DNA of 35,162 bases from Aquimarina rhabdastrellae (GTDB lineage: Bacteria; Bacteroidota; Bacteroidia; Flavobacteriales; Flavobacteriaceae). The stretch covers positions 1 to 35,162 of the forward strand of contig CANDNT010000025.1 of NCBI GenBank assembly GCA_947387485.1, in the 5' to 3' direction. The notes beneath the pieces are model-generated. The model saw only the letters and a list, made by a program, of their open reading frames with translations, ran no database searches and was not told the DNA's origin. Below, in pieces: positions 24,743 to 31,548 of this stretch. How positions within the stretch are numbered: the first letter of the stretch is position 1; each line of letters starts with the position of its first letter. The translations under genes and the position numbers were made by a program.

Positions 24743-25273
24743 TTAGAATACTTTTTTCAGCTCTTTTTCTAGATCGTGGTATGTAAATGATCTCTCATAA
24801 AAATTACCTGTACTTCCTTTATAAATAATGGTCGCTGGAATTGCACCAGACCATTCTTCATTAACTTTAGGAATCCATTGATTAGCATTAGGGTCATCTA
24901 ATAAAATTACCCTACTACGAATACGTTGTTTCTCTAAAAAAGGAATTAATTTGGTTTCTACTTGAGAAGGTAAATCTAAACTTACCAAAATAACCTCAAC
25001 ATTCTTTGCTGTATAACGGTCATTAATCAATTCGAAATAAGGTAATTCTCGCACACAAGGTTTGCACCATGTTGCCCAAAAATTAATTACCCTTACTTTA
25101 TCATCGTCTATATGAAGTAAAGCTTCAAAATTTTCAAAGTCATATACGGGAACTTCTATCCCTTTACTTTCAAAAACCTTGGTTGCTGTTATTGCAGTCA
25201 CCTGTCGCTCTCCTTTACATCCTGTAAAAAAAATTAACAGCATGAACCCCATACAAATTATTCTACACATCAT
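24743..25273 (-). CDS. TlpA/ResA-like thiol-disulfide oxidoreductase lipoprotein
   Basis: 176 residues. The leader ends in FTGC with lipid-attachment C19, followed by a thioredoxin-like domain. The redox motif CKPC (C70, C73) is in INFWATWCKPCVRELPYFE, the signature of TlpA/ResA proteins, and the cis-proline region is SGAIPATIIYKG. Such proteins reduce periplasmic disulfides, for instance in cytochrome c maturation; no such substrate gene is present here. The two methionines at the start make the exact N-terminus uncertain by one residue. It is the first gene of the redoxin/rhodanese group and is divergent from the marR-yceI unit across 214 bp. Confidence 0.9.
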   Translation of the reverse strand: MMCRIICMGFMLLIFFTGCKGERQVTAITATKVFESKGIEVPVYDFENFEALLHIDDDKVRVINFWATWCKPCVRELPYFELINDRYTAKNVEVILVSLDLPSQVETKLIPFLEKQRIRSRVILLDDPNANQWIPKVNEEWSGAIPATIIYKGSTGNFYERSFTYHDLEKELKKVF

Positions 25274-25430
25274 TCCCCGAAAATATTAAAAGCGCATAAT
25301 TAAGAAAAATAAATTAACAATCATTAGGTTTATTATTCCTCTTTTTGCATATCCTTAACAAAACTCATTCTGGATAAACAAGTTATATCCAAAAATCATG
25401 ACTACAAATAATATTAACAAAAAATTAATT

Positions 25431-25459
25431 TTGTTTATTCTTCTTAATTAATAAATTTG
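25431..25459 (+). promoter_or_regulatory. Promoter of the marR-yceI operon
   Basis: TTG (25431-25433), an 18-nt spacer and TAAATTTG (25452-25459) match the flavobacterial consensus exactly. The start of transcription should fall near 25465, giving a leader of about 23 nt to the MarR ATG. Confidence 0.72.
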
Positions 25460-25470
25460 TACCTACAAAT
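25455..25470. promoter_or_regulatory. Candidate MarR autoregulatory operator
   Basis: ATTTGTA-CC-TACAAAT is a perfect inverted repeat with 7-bp arms. It overlaps the -7 element and the predicted start of transcription of the marR promoter, where a MarR dimer would block RNA polymerase. Only a half-site (ATACAAAT) is seen in front of yceI. Binding is inferred. Confidence 0.6.
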
Positions 25471-25487
25471 ATCATCAAGACAACAAT

Positions 25488-25910
25488 ATGATTCATGGTA
25501 TAGAAAAAGAAACAATAGTTAACCTTATTAAAACATATAATAAGGTTACTGATACTGTAGCTGAAACCTTGAAGGAATTTGATCTTACTTTACCCCAATT
25601 CAATATTCTTAGAATATTAAGAGGTCAAAAAGGTGCACCAGTAACTCTTGCTACTATACACCAACAAATGATCTCAAGAATGAGTAATACTACACGACTT
25701 GTAGATAAGTTACTCACAAAACAGTTAGTCAATAGACAAATTTGCCCTCATAATCGTAGAAAGGTAGATATCACAATTACAGCACTTGGGCTTGATCTTT
25801 TGGCAAAAATTGATCCTATCATTTATAAAACGGATCAAAAATTGATGTCTGATCTGTCTCATGAAGAAATGATACAACTCAATGAATTATTAAATAAAAT
25901 ACGACAATAA
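25488..25910 (+). CDS. MarR-family transcriptional regulator
   Basis: 140 residues, typical for the family. The winged helix-turn-helix spans about residues 30-100: LTLPQFNILRILRGQKGAPVTL (helices 1-3), then SRMSNTTRLVDKLL (recognition helix) and the wing RQICPHNRRKVDITITALG with its conserved Asp-Arg-Arg-like turn. It is followed 32 nt later by yceI, with no terminator between, so the two are cotranscribed. A perfect inverted repeat over the promoter suggests autorepression. The inducing ligand is unknown; linkage with a YceI lipid-binding protein is common in Bacteroidota. Confidence 0.93.
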   Translation: MIHGIEKETIVNLIKTYNKVTDTVAETLKEFDLTLPQFNILRILRGQKGAPVTLATIHQQMISRMSNTTRLVDKLLTKQLVNRQICPHNRRKVDITITALGLDLLAKIDPIIYKTDQKLMSDLSHEEMIQLNELLNKIRQ

Positions 25911-25942
25911 AAAACTTACAATTAACTTAAATACAAATAACA

Positions 25943-26503
25943 ATGAAAATTAAAAATTTGATCTTAGTCGCTGCTTTAGCTTTAACAACTACTGTTACTT
26001 TTGCACAAAAAAAAGTTCTTAATGCTAAAAATAGTTCTATAGAATGGGTAGGTAAAAAAGTTACTGGTGCTCATAATGGTACTTTACAATTTACATCAGG
26101 ATCTCTTACATTAGACGGTGATCGTATTACTGCTGGAGAGTTTGTAGTTGATATGACTTCTATTACAGTAACTGATCTTGAAGGTAACGGAAAAACAAAT
26201 CTAGAAGGACATTTAAAATCAACTGACTTCTTTGGTACCGACAATCATAAAACAGCTAAACTAGTAATTAAGAAAGCTAAAAAAGATGGTGATGTTTATA
26301 AAGTTTCTGGTGACTTAACTATTAAAGATAAAACAAACCCTATTACTTTTGAATTAGCACTAAACGGAAATAAAGCTACATCTTCTTTAAAAGTAGATCG
26401 TACAAAATATGGTATCCGTTACGGGTCTGGTAGTTTCTTTGAAAACTTAGGTGATAAAGCTATCAACAATGAATTTGAATTAAATGTTAACATAAATTTT
26501 TAA
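25943..26503 (+). CDS. YceI-family periplasmic lipid-binding-type protein
   Basis: 186 residues. A signal peptide (1-21, ending TFAQ) leads to a lipocalin-like YceI beta-barrel. Family landmarks are SIEWVGKKVTGAHNGTLQF, GEFVVDMTSITVTDL, LKSTDFFGTDNH and VSGDLTIKDKTNPITFE. YceI proteins bind isoprenoid-type lipids in the periplasm; the ligand here is not known. It is the second gene of the marR operon. It ends only 9 nt before the -33 element of the trp promoter, and no terminator is evident between, so some read-through into the trp leader is possible. Confidence 0.93.
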   Translation: MKIKNLILVAALALTTTVTFAQKKVLNAKNSSIEWVGKKVTGAHNGTLQFTSGSLTLDGDRITAGEFVVDMTSITVTDLEGNGKTNLEGHLKSTDFFGTDNHKTAKLVIKKAKKDGDVYKVSGDLTIKDKTNPITFELALNGNKATSSLKVDRTKYGIRYGSGSFFENLGDKAINNEFELNVNINF

Positions 26504-26511
26504 TTTAGGAT

Positions 26512-26543
26512 TTGTTCCTAATCATTTAAAATTTATATATTTG
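26512..26543 (+). promoter_or_regulatory. Promoter of the trp operon
   Basis: TTG (26512-26514), a 21-nt spacer and TATATTTG (26536-26543) match the flavobacterial consensus. The start of transcription should be near 26549, about 14 nt before the leader peptide ATG. Confidence 0.72.
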
Positions 26544-26562
26544 ACCACAACAAATAGAAAAA

Positions 26563-26619
26563 ATGAATTTAATCTTAACAAATACTTGGTGGTGGAGCTC
26601 TCAGAACCTTAGGTCGTGA
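26563..26619 (+). CDS. trp operon leader peptide (three consecutive Trp codons)
   Basis: An 18-residue open frame, MNLILTNTWWWSSQNLRS, with TGG TGG TGG at 26587-26595 and TGA at 26617-26619. Tryptophan is normally the rarest residue, so three in a row in 18 residues directly upstream of trpE is diagnostic for an attenuation leader. Translation speed over these codons would report charged tRNA-Trp. The stop codon falls inside the RNA segment that can pair with either the upstream or the downstream structure. A rich A-tract (AAATAGAAAAA) precedes the ATG, the usual arrangement in flavobacteria instead of a Shine-Dalgarno. A promoter ends 19 nt upstream. The peptide itself presumably has no function beyond regulation. 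Confidence 0.9.
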   Translation: MNLILTNTWWWSSQNLRS

Positions 26620-26626
26620 GGAGGCT
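26596..26626 (+). promoter_or_regulatory. Attenuator pause hairpin (segments 1:2)
   Basis: Immediately after the Trp codons, AGC (26596-26598), CTCA (26600-26603) and ACC (26606-26608) can pair with GGT (26612-26614), TGAG (26617-26620) and GCT (26624-26626), around a 3-nt loop with small internal loops. A ribosome stalled on the Trp codons would cover the 5' arm and free the 3' arm for antitermination. Confidence 0.55.
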
Positions 26627-26681
26627 ACTGCTATATTGTTAAGTAAAGAACATATATTAAAAGGCTTGTCATCACGACAAG
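26608..26681 (+). promoter_or_regulatory. Candidate antiterminator pairing (segments 2:3)
   Basis: GTCGTGA (26613-26619) is exactly complementary to TCACGAC (26672-26678), and after a 2-nt bulge CTT (26608-26610) pairs with AAG (26679-26681). This ten-pair duplex consumes the loop and much of the 3' arm of the terminator and uses the same bases as the pause hairpin, so the structures are mutually exclusive. Pairing was found by eye; energies were not calculated. Confidence 0.55.
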
Positions 26682-26690
26682 CCTTTTTTT
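26661..26690 (+). terminator. Attenuator terminator of the trp leader
   Basis: AAGGCTTGTC (26661-26670) pairs perfectly with GACAAGCCTT (26676-26685) around a 5-nt ATCAC loop and is followed by five more T residues (26686-26690). It lies 41 nt after the leader peptide stop codon and 46 nt before trpE, the classic place for an attenuator. Confidence 0.88.
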
Positions 26691-26736
26691 GTTGTCAAAA
26701 AATAACCATTGTAAGCTTAAAAAAAGAAAAATAAAA

Positions 26737-28134
26737 ATGAGTTTCACACTAACAACCCATTTCAAAAAGATCATTGCAGACACTATTACACCAGTAAGTG
26801 TCTATCTTAAAATTAGAGATCGTTTTCCTAATAGTTTACTATTAGAAAGTAGTGATTATCGCGGTAATGAAAATAGTTTTTCTTATATCTGCAGTAACCC
26901 TATCGCAAGTATTAAAATTGCCAATGAAACCATCACGCAAACCTTACCTAATGGAGAGATCATTACTACTCCTATTACAGATGAGGTTAATATTCCTGAT
27001 GTAATTCAAGAATTCGGACAACAATTCAAAGCAACTAATAATGATTTTAAGTTCATCAACAACGGCCTTTTTGGTTATATTTCATATGATGCTGTTCGTT
27101 ATTTTGAAGACATTTCTATTGCCAAAAAAGAAGGTGGATTAAATATTCCTGATATGTATTATGCGGTATATCAAAATATCATTGCTATCAATCATTTTAA
27201 TAACGAAGCCTATATTTTTGCACATTGTTATGATCAAGAAAATAATATTGATCAAATTGAATCTTTGTTAAAAGTTAAAAACTTTGCCTCGTATAATTTC
27301 GAGACTACTGGCGAAACCACTTCGAATCTTAATGACGAAGAATACAAAGCTCATGTAGCACTTGCAAAAAAACATTGTCAACGCGGAGATGTATTTCAAC
27401 TAGTACTCTCAAAACGTTTTACTCGAGGATTTAAAGGAGATGAATTTAATGTCTACCGTGCATTAAGAAGTATCAATCCTTCTCCTTATTTATTCTATTT
27501 TGATTACGGAGATTTTAAAATCTTTGGTAGCTCACCTGAAGCGCAATTAGTTGTTAAAGAAGATACTGCCGAGATTCATCCTATAGCAGGTACGTTTAAA
27601 CGAACTGGTAATGATGAACAAGATGCTGAATTAGCAAAAAAACTAGCCAAAGATGAAAAAGAAAATGCAGAACATGTGATGTTAGTTGACTTAGCTAGAA
27701 ACGATTTAAGCCGTCACGGAAGTCAAGTTACTGTAGATACGTATAGAGAAGTACAATTCTTTTCTCATGTTATTCACCTTGTTAGTAAGGTTACTGCCAA
27801 AAAACATACACATACTCCAACTATGCAAGTCGTAGCAGATACATTTCCTGCAGGAACACTTAGCGGTGCTCCTAAGCATATGGCAATGCAACTTATTGAA
27901 AAACACGAAACTGTTAACCGTGATTTTTATGGTGGAGCTATAGGTTTTATGGATTTTAAAGGAAACTTTAACCATGCCATTATGATCCGTACTTTTTTAA
28001 GTAAAAACCATCAATTGCATTGGCAAGCTGGAGCTGGACTAGTTAATGAGTCTAATGAAGAAAGTGAATTACAAGAAGTATATAATAAATTAGGTGCCTT
28101 AAATAAAGCACTACAACTTGCAGAAGAGATCTAA
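26737..28134 (+). CDS. trpE: Anthranilate synthase component I
   Basis: Converts chorismate to anthranilate with ammonia supplied by TrpG, the first committed step to tryptophan. I use the ATG at 26737 (MSFTLTTHFKKI, 465 residues). The frame stays open another 16 codons via TTG, but that part overlaps the attenuator terminator. The feedback motif LLLESSD is near residue 27, where tryptophan binds. The chorismate-binding domain shows FGSSPEAQLV, HPIAGTFKR and DLARNDLSRHG, then FPAGTLSGAPK and the ending AGAGLVNESNEE. It is the first structural gene behind the leader attenuator, so it should be controlled both by attenuation and by feedback inhibition. Followed 24 nt later by trpG. Confidence 0.96.
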   Translation: MSFTLTTHFKKIIADTITPVSVYLKIRDRFPNSLLLESSDYRGNENSFSYICSNPIASIKIANETITQTLPNGEIITTPITDEVNIPDVIQEFGQQFKATNNDFKFINNGLFGYISYDAVRYFEDISIAKKEGGLNIPDMYYAVYQNIIAINHFNNEAYIFAHCYDQENNIDQIESLLKVKNFASYNFETTGETTSNLNDEEYKAHVALAKKHCQRGDVFQLVLSKRFTRGFKGDEFNVYRALRSINPSPYLFYFDYGDFKIFGSSPEAQLVVKEDTAEIHPIAGTFKRTGNDEQDAELAKKLAKDEKENAEHVMLVDLARNDLSRHGSQVTVDTYREVQFFSHVIHLVSKVTAKKHTHTPTMQVVADTFPAGTLSGAPKHMAMQLIEKHETVNRDFYGGAIGFMDFKGNFNHAIMIRTFLSKNHQLHWQAGAGLVNESNEESELQEVYNKLGALNKALQLAEEI

Positions 28135-28158
28135 TAACTGTATTAAAATAAACAACTT

Positions 28159-28725
28159 ATGACAAAAGTATTAGTAATAGACAATTATGATTCATTTGTA
28201 TACAACTTAGTGCATTATTTAGAAGATCTAGGTTGTGAGGTTACTGTAAAGCGTAATGATCAATTACAGCTTGACGAAATAGCTCCTTTTCATAAAATTT
28301 TATTATCTCCGGGTCCTGGAATTCCTGACGAAGCAGGCTTATTAAAAGAGATCATTAAAACATATGCATCTACAAAAAGTATTTTTGGAGTATGTCTAGG
28401 GCAACAAGCTATAGGTGAAGTTTTTGGCGGAAGCTTAGAAAATCTTGATCAAGTATATCACGGCGTAGCCACACAAGTTGCTACCACTGTTGATGACGAA
28501 TTTTTATTTAATGGTATCACCAAAGAATTTCCTGTAGGAAGATATCACTCTTGGGTTGTAGCCAATCAATTACCTGATTGTCTTGAAGCTACCTCTTATG
28601 ATCAAAACGGTCAAGTGATGTCTTTACGCCATAAAGAATTAGATATTAGAGGAGTACAATTTCATCCAGAATCTGTACTTACTCCAGATGGGAAGAAAAT
28701 GCTAGAAAACTGGATTCAGAATTAA
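28159..28725 (+). CDS. trpG: Anthranilate synthase component II (glutamine amidotransferase)
   Basis: Hydrolyses glutamine and channels ammonia to TrpE. The 188-residue length is that of a free-standing class I glutaminase domain, not fused to TrpD. The triad is C79 in FGVCLGQQAIGEVFGG, H169 and E171 in VQFHPESVLTP. The oxyanion strand is SPGPGIPDEAG. Spacing to trpE is 24 nt and to trpD 34 nt. In some bacteria a single TrpG/PabA serves both anthranilate and p-aminobenzoate synthases; its location inside the trp operon argues for a main role in tryptophan synthesis. Confidence 0.96.
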   Translation: MTKVLVIDNYDSFVYNLVHYLEDLGCEVTVKRNDQLQLDEIAPFHKILLSPGPGIPDEAGLLKEIIKTYASTKSIFGVCLGQQAIGEVFGGSLENLDQVYHGVATQVATTVDDEFLFNGITKEFPVGRYHSWVVANQLPDCLEATSYDQNGQVMSLRHKELDIRGVQFHPESVLTPDGKKMLENWIQN

Positions 28726-28759
28726 ACAGAGTTGATCATCCATTGAAAAAGAAAAAGAA

Positions 28760-29758
28760 ATGAAAAAATTACTAAATAGATTAATCAATCACGAAACTAT
28801 CTCTAAAGAAGAAGCAAAAAATGTGCTTGTTAATATTTCTAAAGGGGCATATAATCAAAGCCAAATAGCTTCTTTTCTTACTGTTTATATGATGCGCAGT
28901 ATTACAGTAGAAGAGTTAGAAGGTTTTAGAGATGCCTTATTAGAACTTTGTATTCCTGTTAATCTAAGTCAATATAATCCTATTGATTTATGTGGTACAG
29001 GAGGTGATGGTAAAGATACATTTAACATCTCTACTTTATCATCTTTTGTTGCAGCCGGAGCAGGTATAAAAGTAACTAAACACGGTAATTACGGAGTATC
29101 ATCTACCTGTGGTAGTTCTAATGTTATGGAACATTTAGGGATTAAATTCAGTAATGATCAAGATTTTCTAGAACGCAGTATTGATCAAACAGGAATTTGT
29201 GTGTTACACGCACCGTTATTTCACCCTGCAATGAAAAACGTTGCTCCTATACGTAAAGAATTAGGCGTAAAAACCTTTTTTAATATGTTAGGACCTATGG
29301 TTAATCCAGCTTTTCCTCCTAATCAAATTGTAGGTGTTTTTAATCTTGAACTAGCTAGAATGTACGGATATCTATATCAAAATACCGATAAGAATTTTAC
29401 GATCATTCATGCCCTAGATGGTTATGATGAGATTTCTTTAACAGGAAACACAAAAACAATAGCAAATGCTACAGAAAGCATGCTTACGCCAAATGATTTT
29501 GGAGTGCAAGCACTACGTCAAGAGGACATTCAAGGTGGTACTACCATCGAAGCTTCTGCTAAAATATTCATGGATATTTTAAGTGGAAACGGAACCGAAG
29601 CACAAAATAACGTAGTTTCGGCCAATGCTGGTATGGCCATCGCTACTGTAAAAGGTTTAACTCCTAAAGAAGGATTTGAGATTGCAAAAGAATCTTTATT
29701 ATCTGGAAAAGGACTAAACACACTTCAAAAAGTTCAAGAACTAAGTAAATCTGCTTAA
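28760..29758 (+). CDS. trpD: Anthranilate phosphoribosyltransferase
   Basis: Transfers the phosphoribosyl group of PRPP to anthranilate, second step of the pathway. It is 332 residues long and a separate protein. The PRPP loop is DLCGTGGDGKDTFNISTLSS (about residues 75-94), followed by KHGNYGVSSTCGSSNVME and the anthranilate-binding region AMKNVAPIRKELGVKTFFNMLGPMVNP. The start ATG at 28760 lies behind an A-rich stretch. Only 4 nt separate its stop codon from trpC, so these two are translationally close. Confidence 0.96.
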   Translation: MKKLLNRLINHETISKEEAKNVLVNISKGAYNQSQIASFLTVYMMRSITVEELEGFRDALLELCIPVNLSQYNPIDLCGTGGDGKDTFNISTLSSFVAAGAGIKVTKHGNYGVSSTCGSSNVMEHLGIKFSNDQDFLERSIDQTGICVLHAPLFHPAMKNVAPIRKELGVKTFFNMLGPMVNPAFPPNQIVGVFNLELARMYGYLYQNTDKNFTIIHALDGYDEISLTGNTKTIANATESMLTPNDFGVQALRQEDIQGGTTIEASAKIFMDILSGNGTEAQNNVVSANAGMAIATVKGLTPKEGFEIAKESLLSGKGLNTLQKVQELSKSA

Positions 29759-29762
29759 AAAC

Positions 29763-30548
29763 ATGAATATACTTGATAAAATAATAGCGGATAAACGTAT
29801 AGAAGTTGACTTAAAAAAAGAGATTATTCCTATCACACAATTAGAACAATCTGTTTTATTTGATAGCACTACGGTATCGCTTGCCAATAATTTATGTCAA
29901 AGTAATACCGGAATTATTGCAGAACATAAAAGACGTTCTCCTTCAAAAGCTGTAATTAACCAAAAAGTAAGTGTTCAAGATGTTGCTAGAGGTTATGAAC
30001 AAGCTGGCGTATGCGGAATGTCTGTTCTTACCGATGGTAAATATTTTGGAGGTTCTTTAGATGATCTCATCTTAGCACGAGCTGCAGTACAATTACCATT
30101 ATTACGTAAAGATTTTATTATAGACGAATACCAAATTCTAGAAGCTAAAGCTCATGGAGCTGATGTTATTTTACTTATCGCAGCAGTACTGAGTAAAGCT
30201 CAAATTAAAAGCTTATCTGAGTTTGCAAAAAGTCTATCTCTTGAAGTTTTATTAGAAGTTCACAATCACGAAGAATTAGAAAAGTCTATTATGCCTTCTT
30301 TAGACATGTTAGGCGTTAATAATCGAAACTTAAAAACTTTTGAAGTAAGCACGCAAATCAGTAAAGACTTAAGCACTCTTATTCCAGACGATTTTGTTAA
30401 AGTTTCTGAAAGTGGAATCAGTAGTATTGAAGCTATTAAAGAATTACAACCTTATGGTTATAAAGGTTTCTTGATTGGTGAAAATTTCATGAAAACTGAA
30501 ACTCCTGGAAAAAGTGCAGTTGATTTTATTAATAGCTTAGCAAATTAA
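29763..30548 (+). CDS. trpC: Indole-3-glycerol-phosphate synthase
   Basis: Ring-closing decarboxylation of CdRP to indole-3-glycerol phosphate. A 261-residue single-domain TIM barrel, not fused to TrpF as in E. coli. Family signatures are IIAEHKRRSPSKAVI (catalytic Lys), GMSVLTDGKYFGGSLDDL, LPLLRKDFIIDEYQI, LLEVHNHEELE, LGVNNRNLKTFEV and VSESGISS. It begins 4 nt after trpD and is followed by trpF after 4 nt, so expression of the three is tightly linked. Confidence 0.96.
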   Translation: MNILDKIIADKRIEVDLKKEIIPITQLEQSVLFDSTTVSLANNLCQSNTGIIAEHKRRSPSKAVINQKVSVQDVARGYEQAGVCGMSVLTDGKYFGGSLDDLILARAAVQLPLLRKDFIIDEYQILEAKAHGADVILLIAAVLSKAQIKSLSEFAKSLSLEVLLEVHNHEELEKSIMPSLDMLGVNNRNLKTFEVSTQISKDLSTLIPDDFVKVSESGISSIEAIKELQPYGYKGFLIGENFMKTETPGKSAVDFINSLAN

Positions 30549-30552
30549 TGTT

Positions 30553-31188
30553 ATGCAAAATATCAAACTTAAAATATGCGGAATGAAACATCCTGATAAT
30601 ATTATGGATGTAGCTAGTTTACAGCCAGATTATTTAGGATTCATTTTCTATGAAAAATCCGCTCGTAATTTTGATAACGAAATACCCTCAATTCCAGAAA
30701 AAATAAAAAAAGTAGGCGTTTTTGTAGATGCTTCTATCTCTTTTATTATGGAAAAAGTAACACAATACGATCTCAAAGTAGTACAACTTCATGGCAATGA
30801 AAGTCCTGACTTCTGTAATGCATTGCATAAAGACTTAGAATATGATGTTGCGTTATGGAAAGTGTTTAGTATCAAAGACGAATTTAATTTTGATACACTT
30901 AAACCATATGAAGCATTTGTAGATTGTTTCTTATTTGATACCAAAGGAAAGCTTAAAGGTGGTAATGGATACACTTTTGATTGGACAGTTTTAAAAAGAT
31001 ATAACTCTCCTATACCCTTTATTTTAAGTGGTGGAATCGGTCTCGATGAACTCGAAAATTTAAAAGAAATTCTCACAACAGATTTACCTATTCAAGTTAT
31101 TGATGTCAATAGTAAATTTGAAATTGAACCAGGATTAAAGAATCTAGCAGATTTAAAAACATTTACACAATCTTTATCCATACTTTAA
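30553..31188 (+). CDS. trpF: Phosphoribosylanthranilate isomerase
   Basis: Amadori rearrangement of PRA to CdRP, between the TrpD and TrpC steps. A 211-residue TIM barrel. The general base is C9 in LKICGMKHP, and the general acid Asp is in CFLFDTKGKLKGGNGYTFDW. Also present are VGVFVDAS, VQLHGNESP and the C-terminal FILSGGIG phosphate-binding loop. It is followed after one base by the chorismate-mutase-like gene, an unusual position for such a gene. Confidence 0.95.
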   Translation: MQNIKLKICGMKHPDNIMDVASLQPDYLGFIFYEKSARNFDNEIPSIPEKIKKVGVFVDASISFIMEKVTQYDLKVVQLHGNESPDFCNALHKDLEYDVALWKVFSIKDEFNFDTLKPYEAFVDCFLFDTKGKLKGGNGYTFDWTVLKRYNSPIPFILSGGIGLDELENLKEILTTDLPIQVIDVNSKFEIEPGLKNLADLKTFTQSLSIL

Positions 31189-31189
31189 T

Positions 31190-31486
31190 ATGAATCAAAA
31201 AGAAGCTTCAGATTGCAATAATATGAACGAGATAAGGCATGAAATTGACTTAATTGATCACGAGATTGTTCAATTAATTGCAAAAAGAGCTCTTTATGTT
31301 TATAAAGCTGCCGAGTTTAAAAAGGATGAAACTGCTGTTCGTGATCAAAAACGGGTAAAAGCTGTTATTGAATCAAAAAAGCAATTGGCAAAGCTATATA
31401 AACTTTCGCCTACACTTATTGAAAACATATATACTGTGATGATTCAACATTTTATTAATGAAGAAATATCATTAGTCAACAACTAA
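31190..31486 (+). CDS. Chorismate mutase type II-fold protein, PchB-like
   Basis: 98 residues, an all-helical AroQ-class protein. The closest family pattern I can recall is PchB (isochorismate pyruvate lyase), including the N-terminal DC...EIRHEIDLIDHEIVQ block and KAAEFK. The active-site residues R16, R33, K44 and R55 align with PchB R14, R31, K42 and R53. PchB Gln90 is Glu here (E92), as at the equivalent site of yeast chorismate mutase. VRD at 50-52 matches the E. coli chorismate mutase loop instead of PchB. It could make prephenate from chorismate, or cleave isochorismate to salicylate and pyruvate; the residues favour mutase slightly. It lies between trpF (1 nt) and trpB inside the trp operon, so it would be co-regulated with tryptophan synthesis, at the point where chorismate is divided. 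Start ATG at 31190; a second ATG at codon 12 is possible but would drop the DC motif. Confidence 0.82.
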   Translation: MNQKEASDCNNMNEIRHEIDLIDHEIVQLIAKRALYVYKAAEFKKDETAVRDQKRVKAVIESKKQLAKLYKLSPTLIENIYTVMIQHFINEEISLVNN

Positions 31487-31548
31487 AAACAACTCTTGAT
31501 GTCGTGAGTATTATACCTCATAACATTGCCAATATAATTGTAAAAGAA

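Noticed and set aside
25398..25451. 17-codon open frame in front of marR
   Set aside because: It overlaps the -33 element of a consensus promoter and ends before the start of transcription. No coding signal is evident.
26618..26624. GAGGAGG as a Shine-Dalgarno for a second leader frame
   Set aside because: No ATG, GTG or TTG at suitable distance opens a credible frame. The bases are better explained as part of the attenuator hairpin.
26689..26736. TTG-initiated extension of trpE by 16 codons
   Set aside because: It starts inside the T-run of the attenuator terminator and adds a Lys/Asn-rich tail unlike TrpE. The ATG at 26737 has the normal A-rich upstream context.
31501..31508. GTCGTGAG, identical to an 8-mer in the trp leader antiterminator
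   Set aside because: The only other shared feature is location in the same operon. No matching TCACGAC partner or terminator lies near trpB, so I treat it as chance.
31504..31548. GTG start giving trpB 15 extra residues
   Set aside because: TrpB proteins of this group begin close to the YGDFGGAYIPE segment. The ATG at 31549 has an AAAAGAA context.
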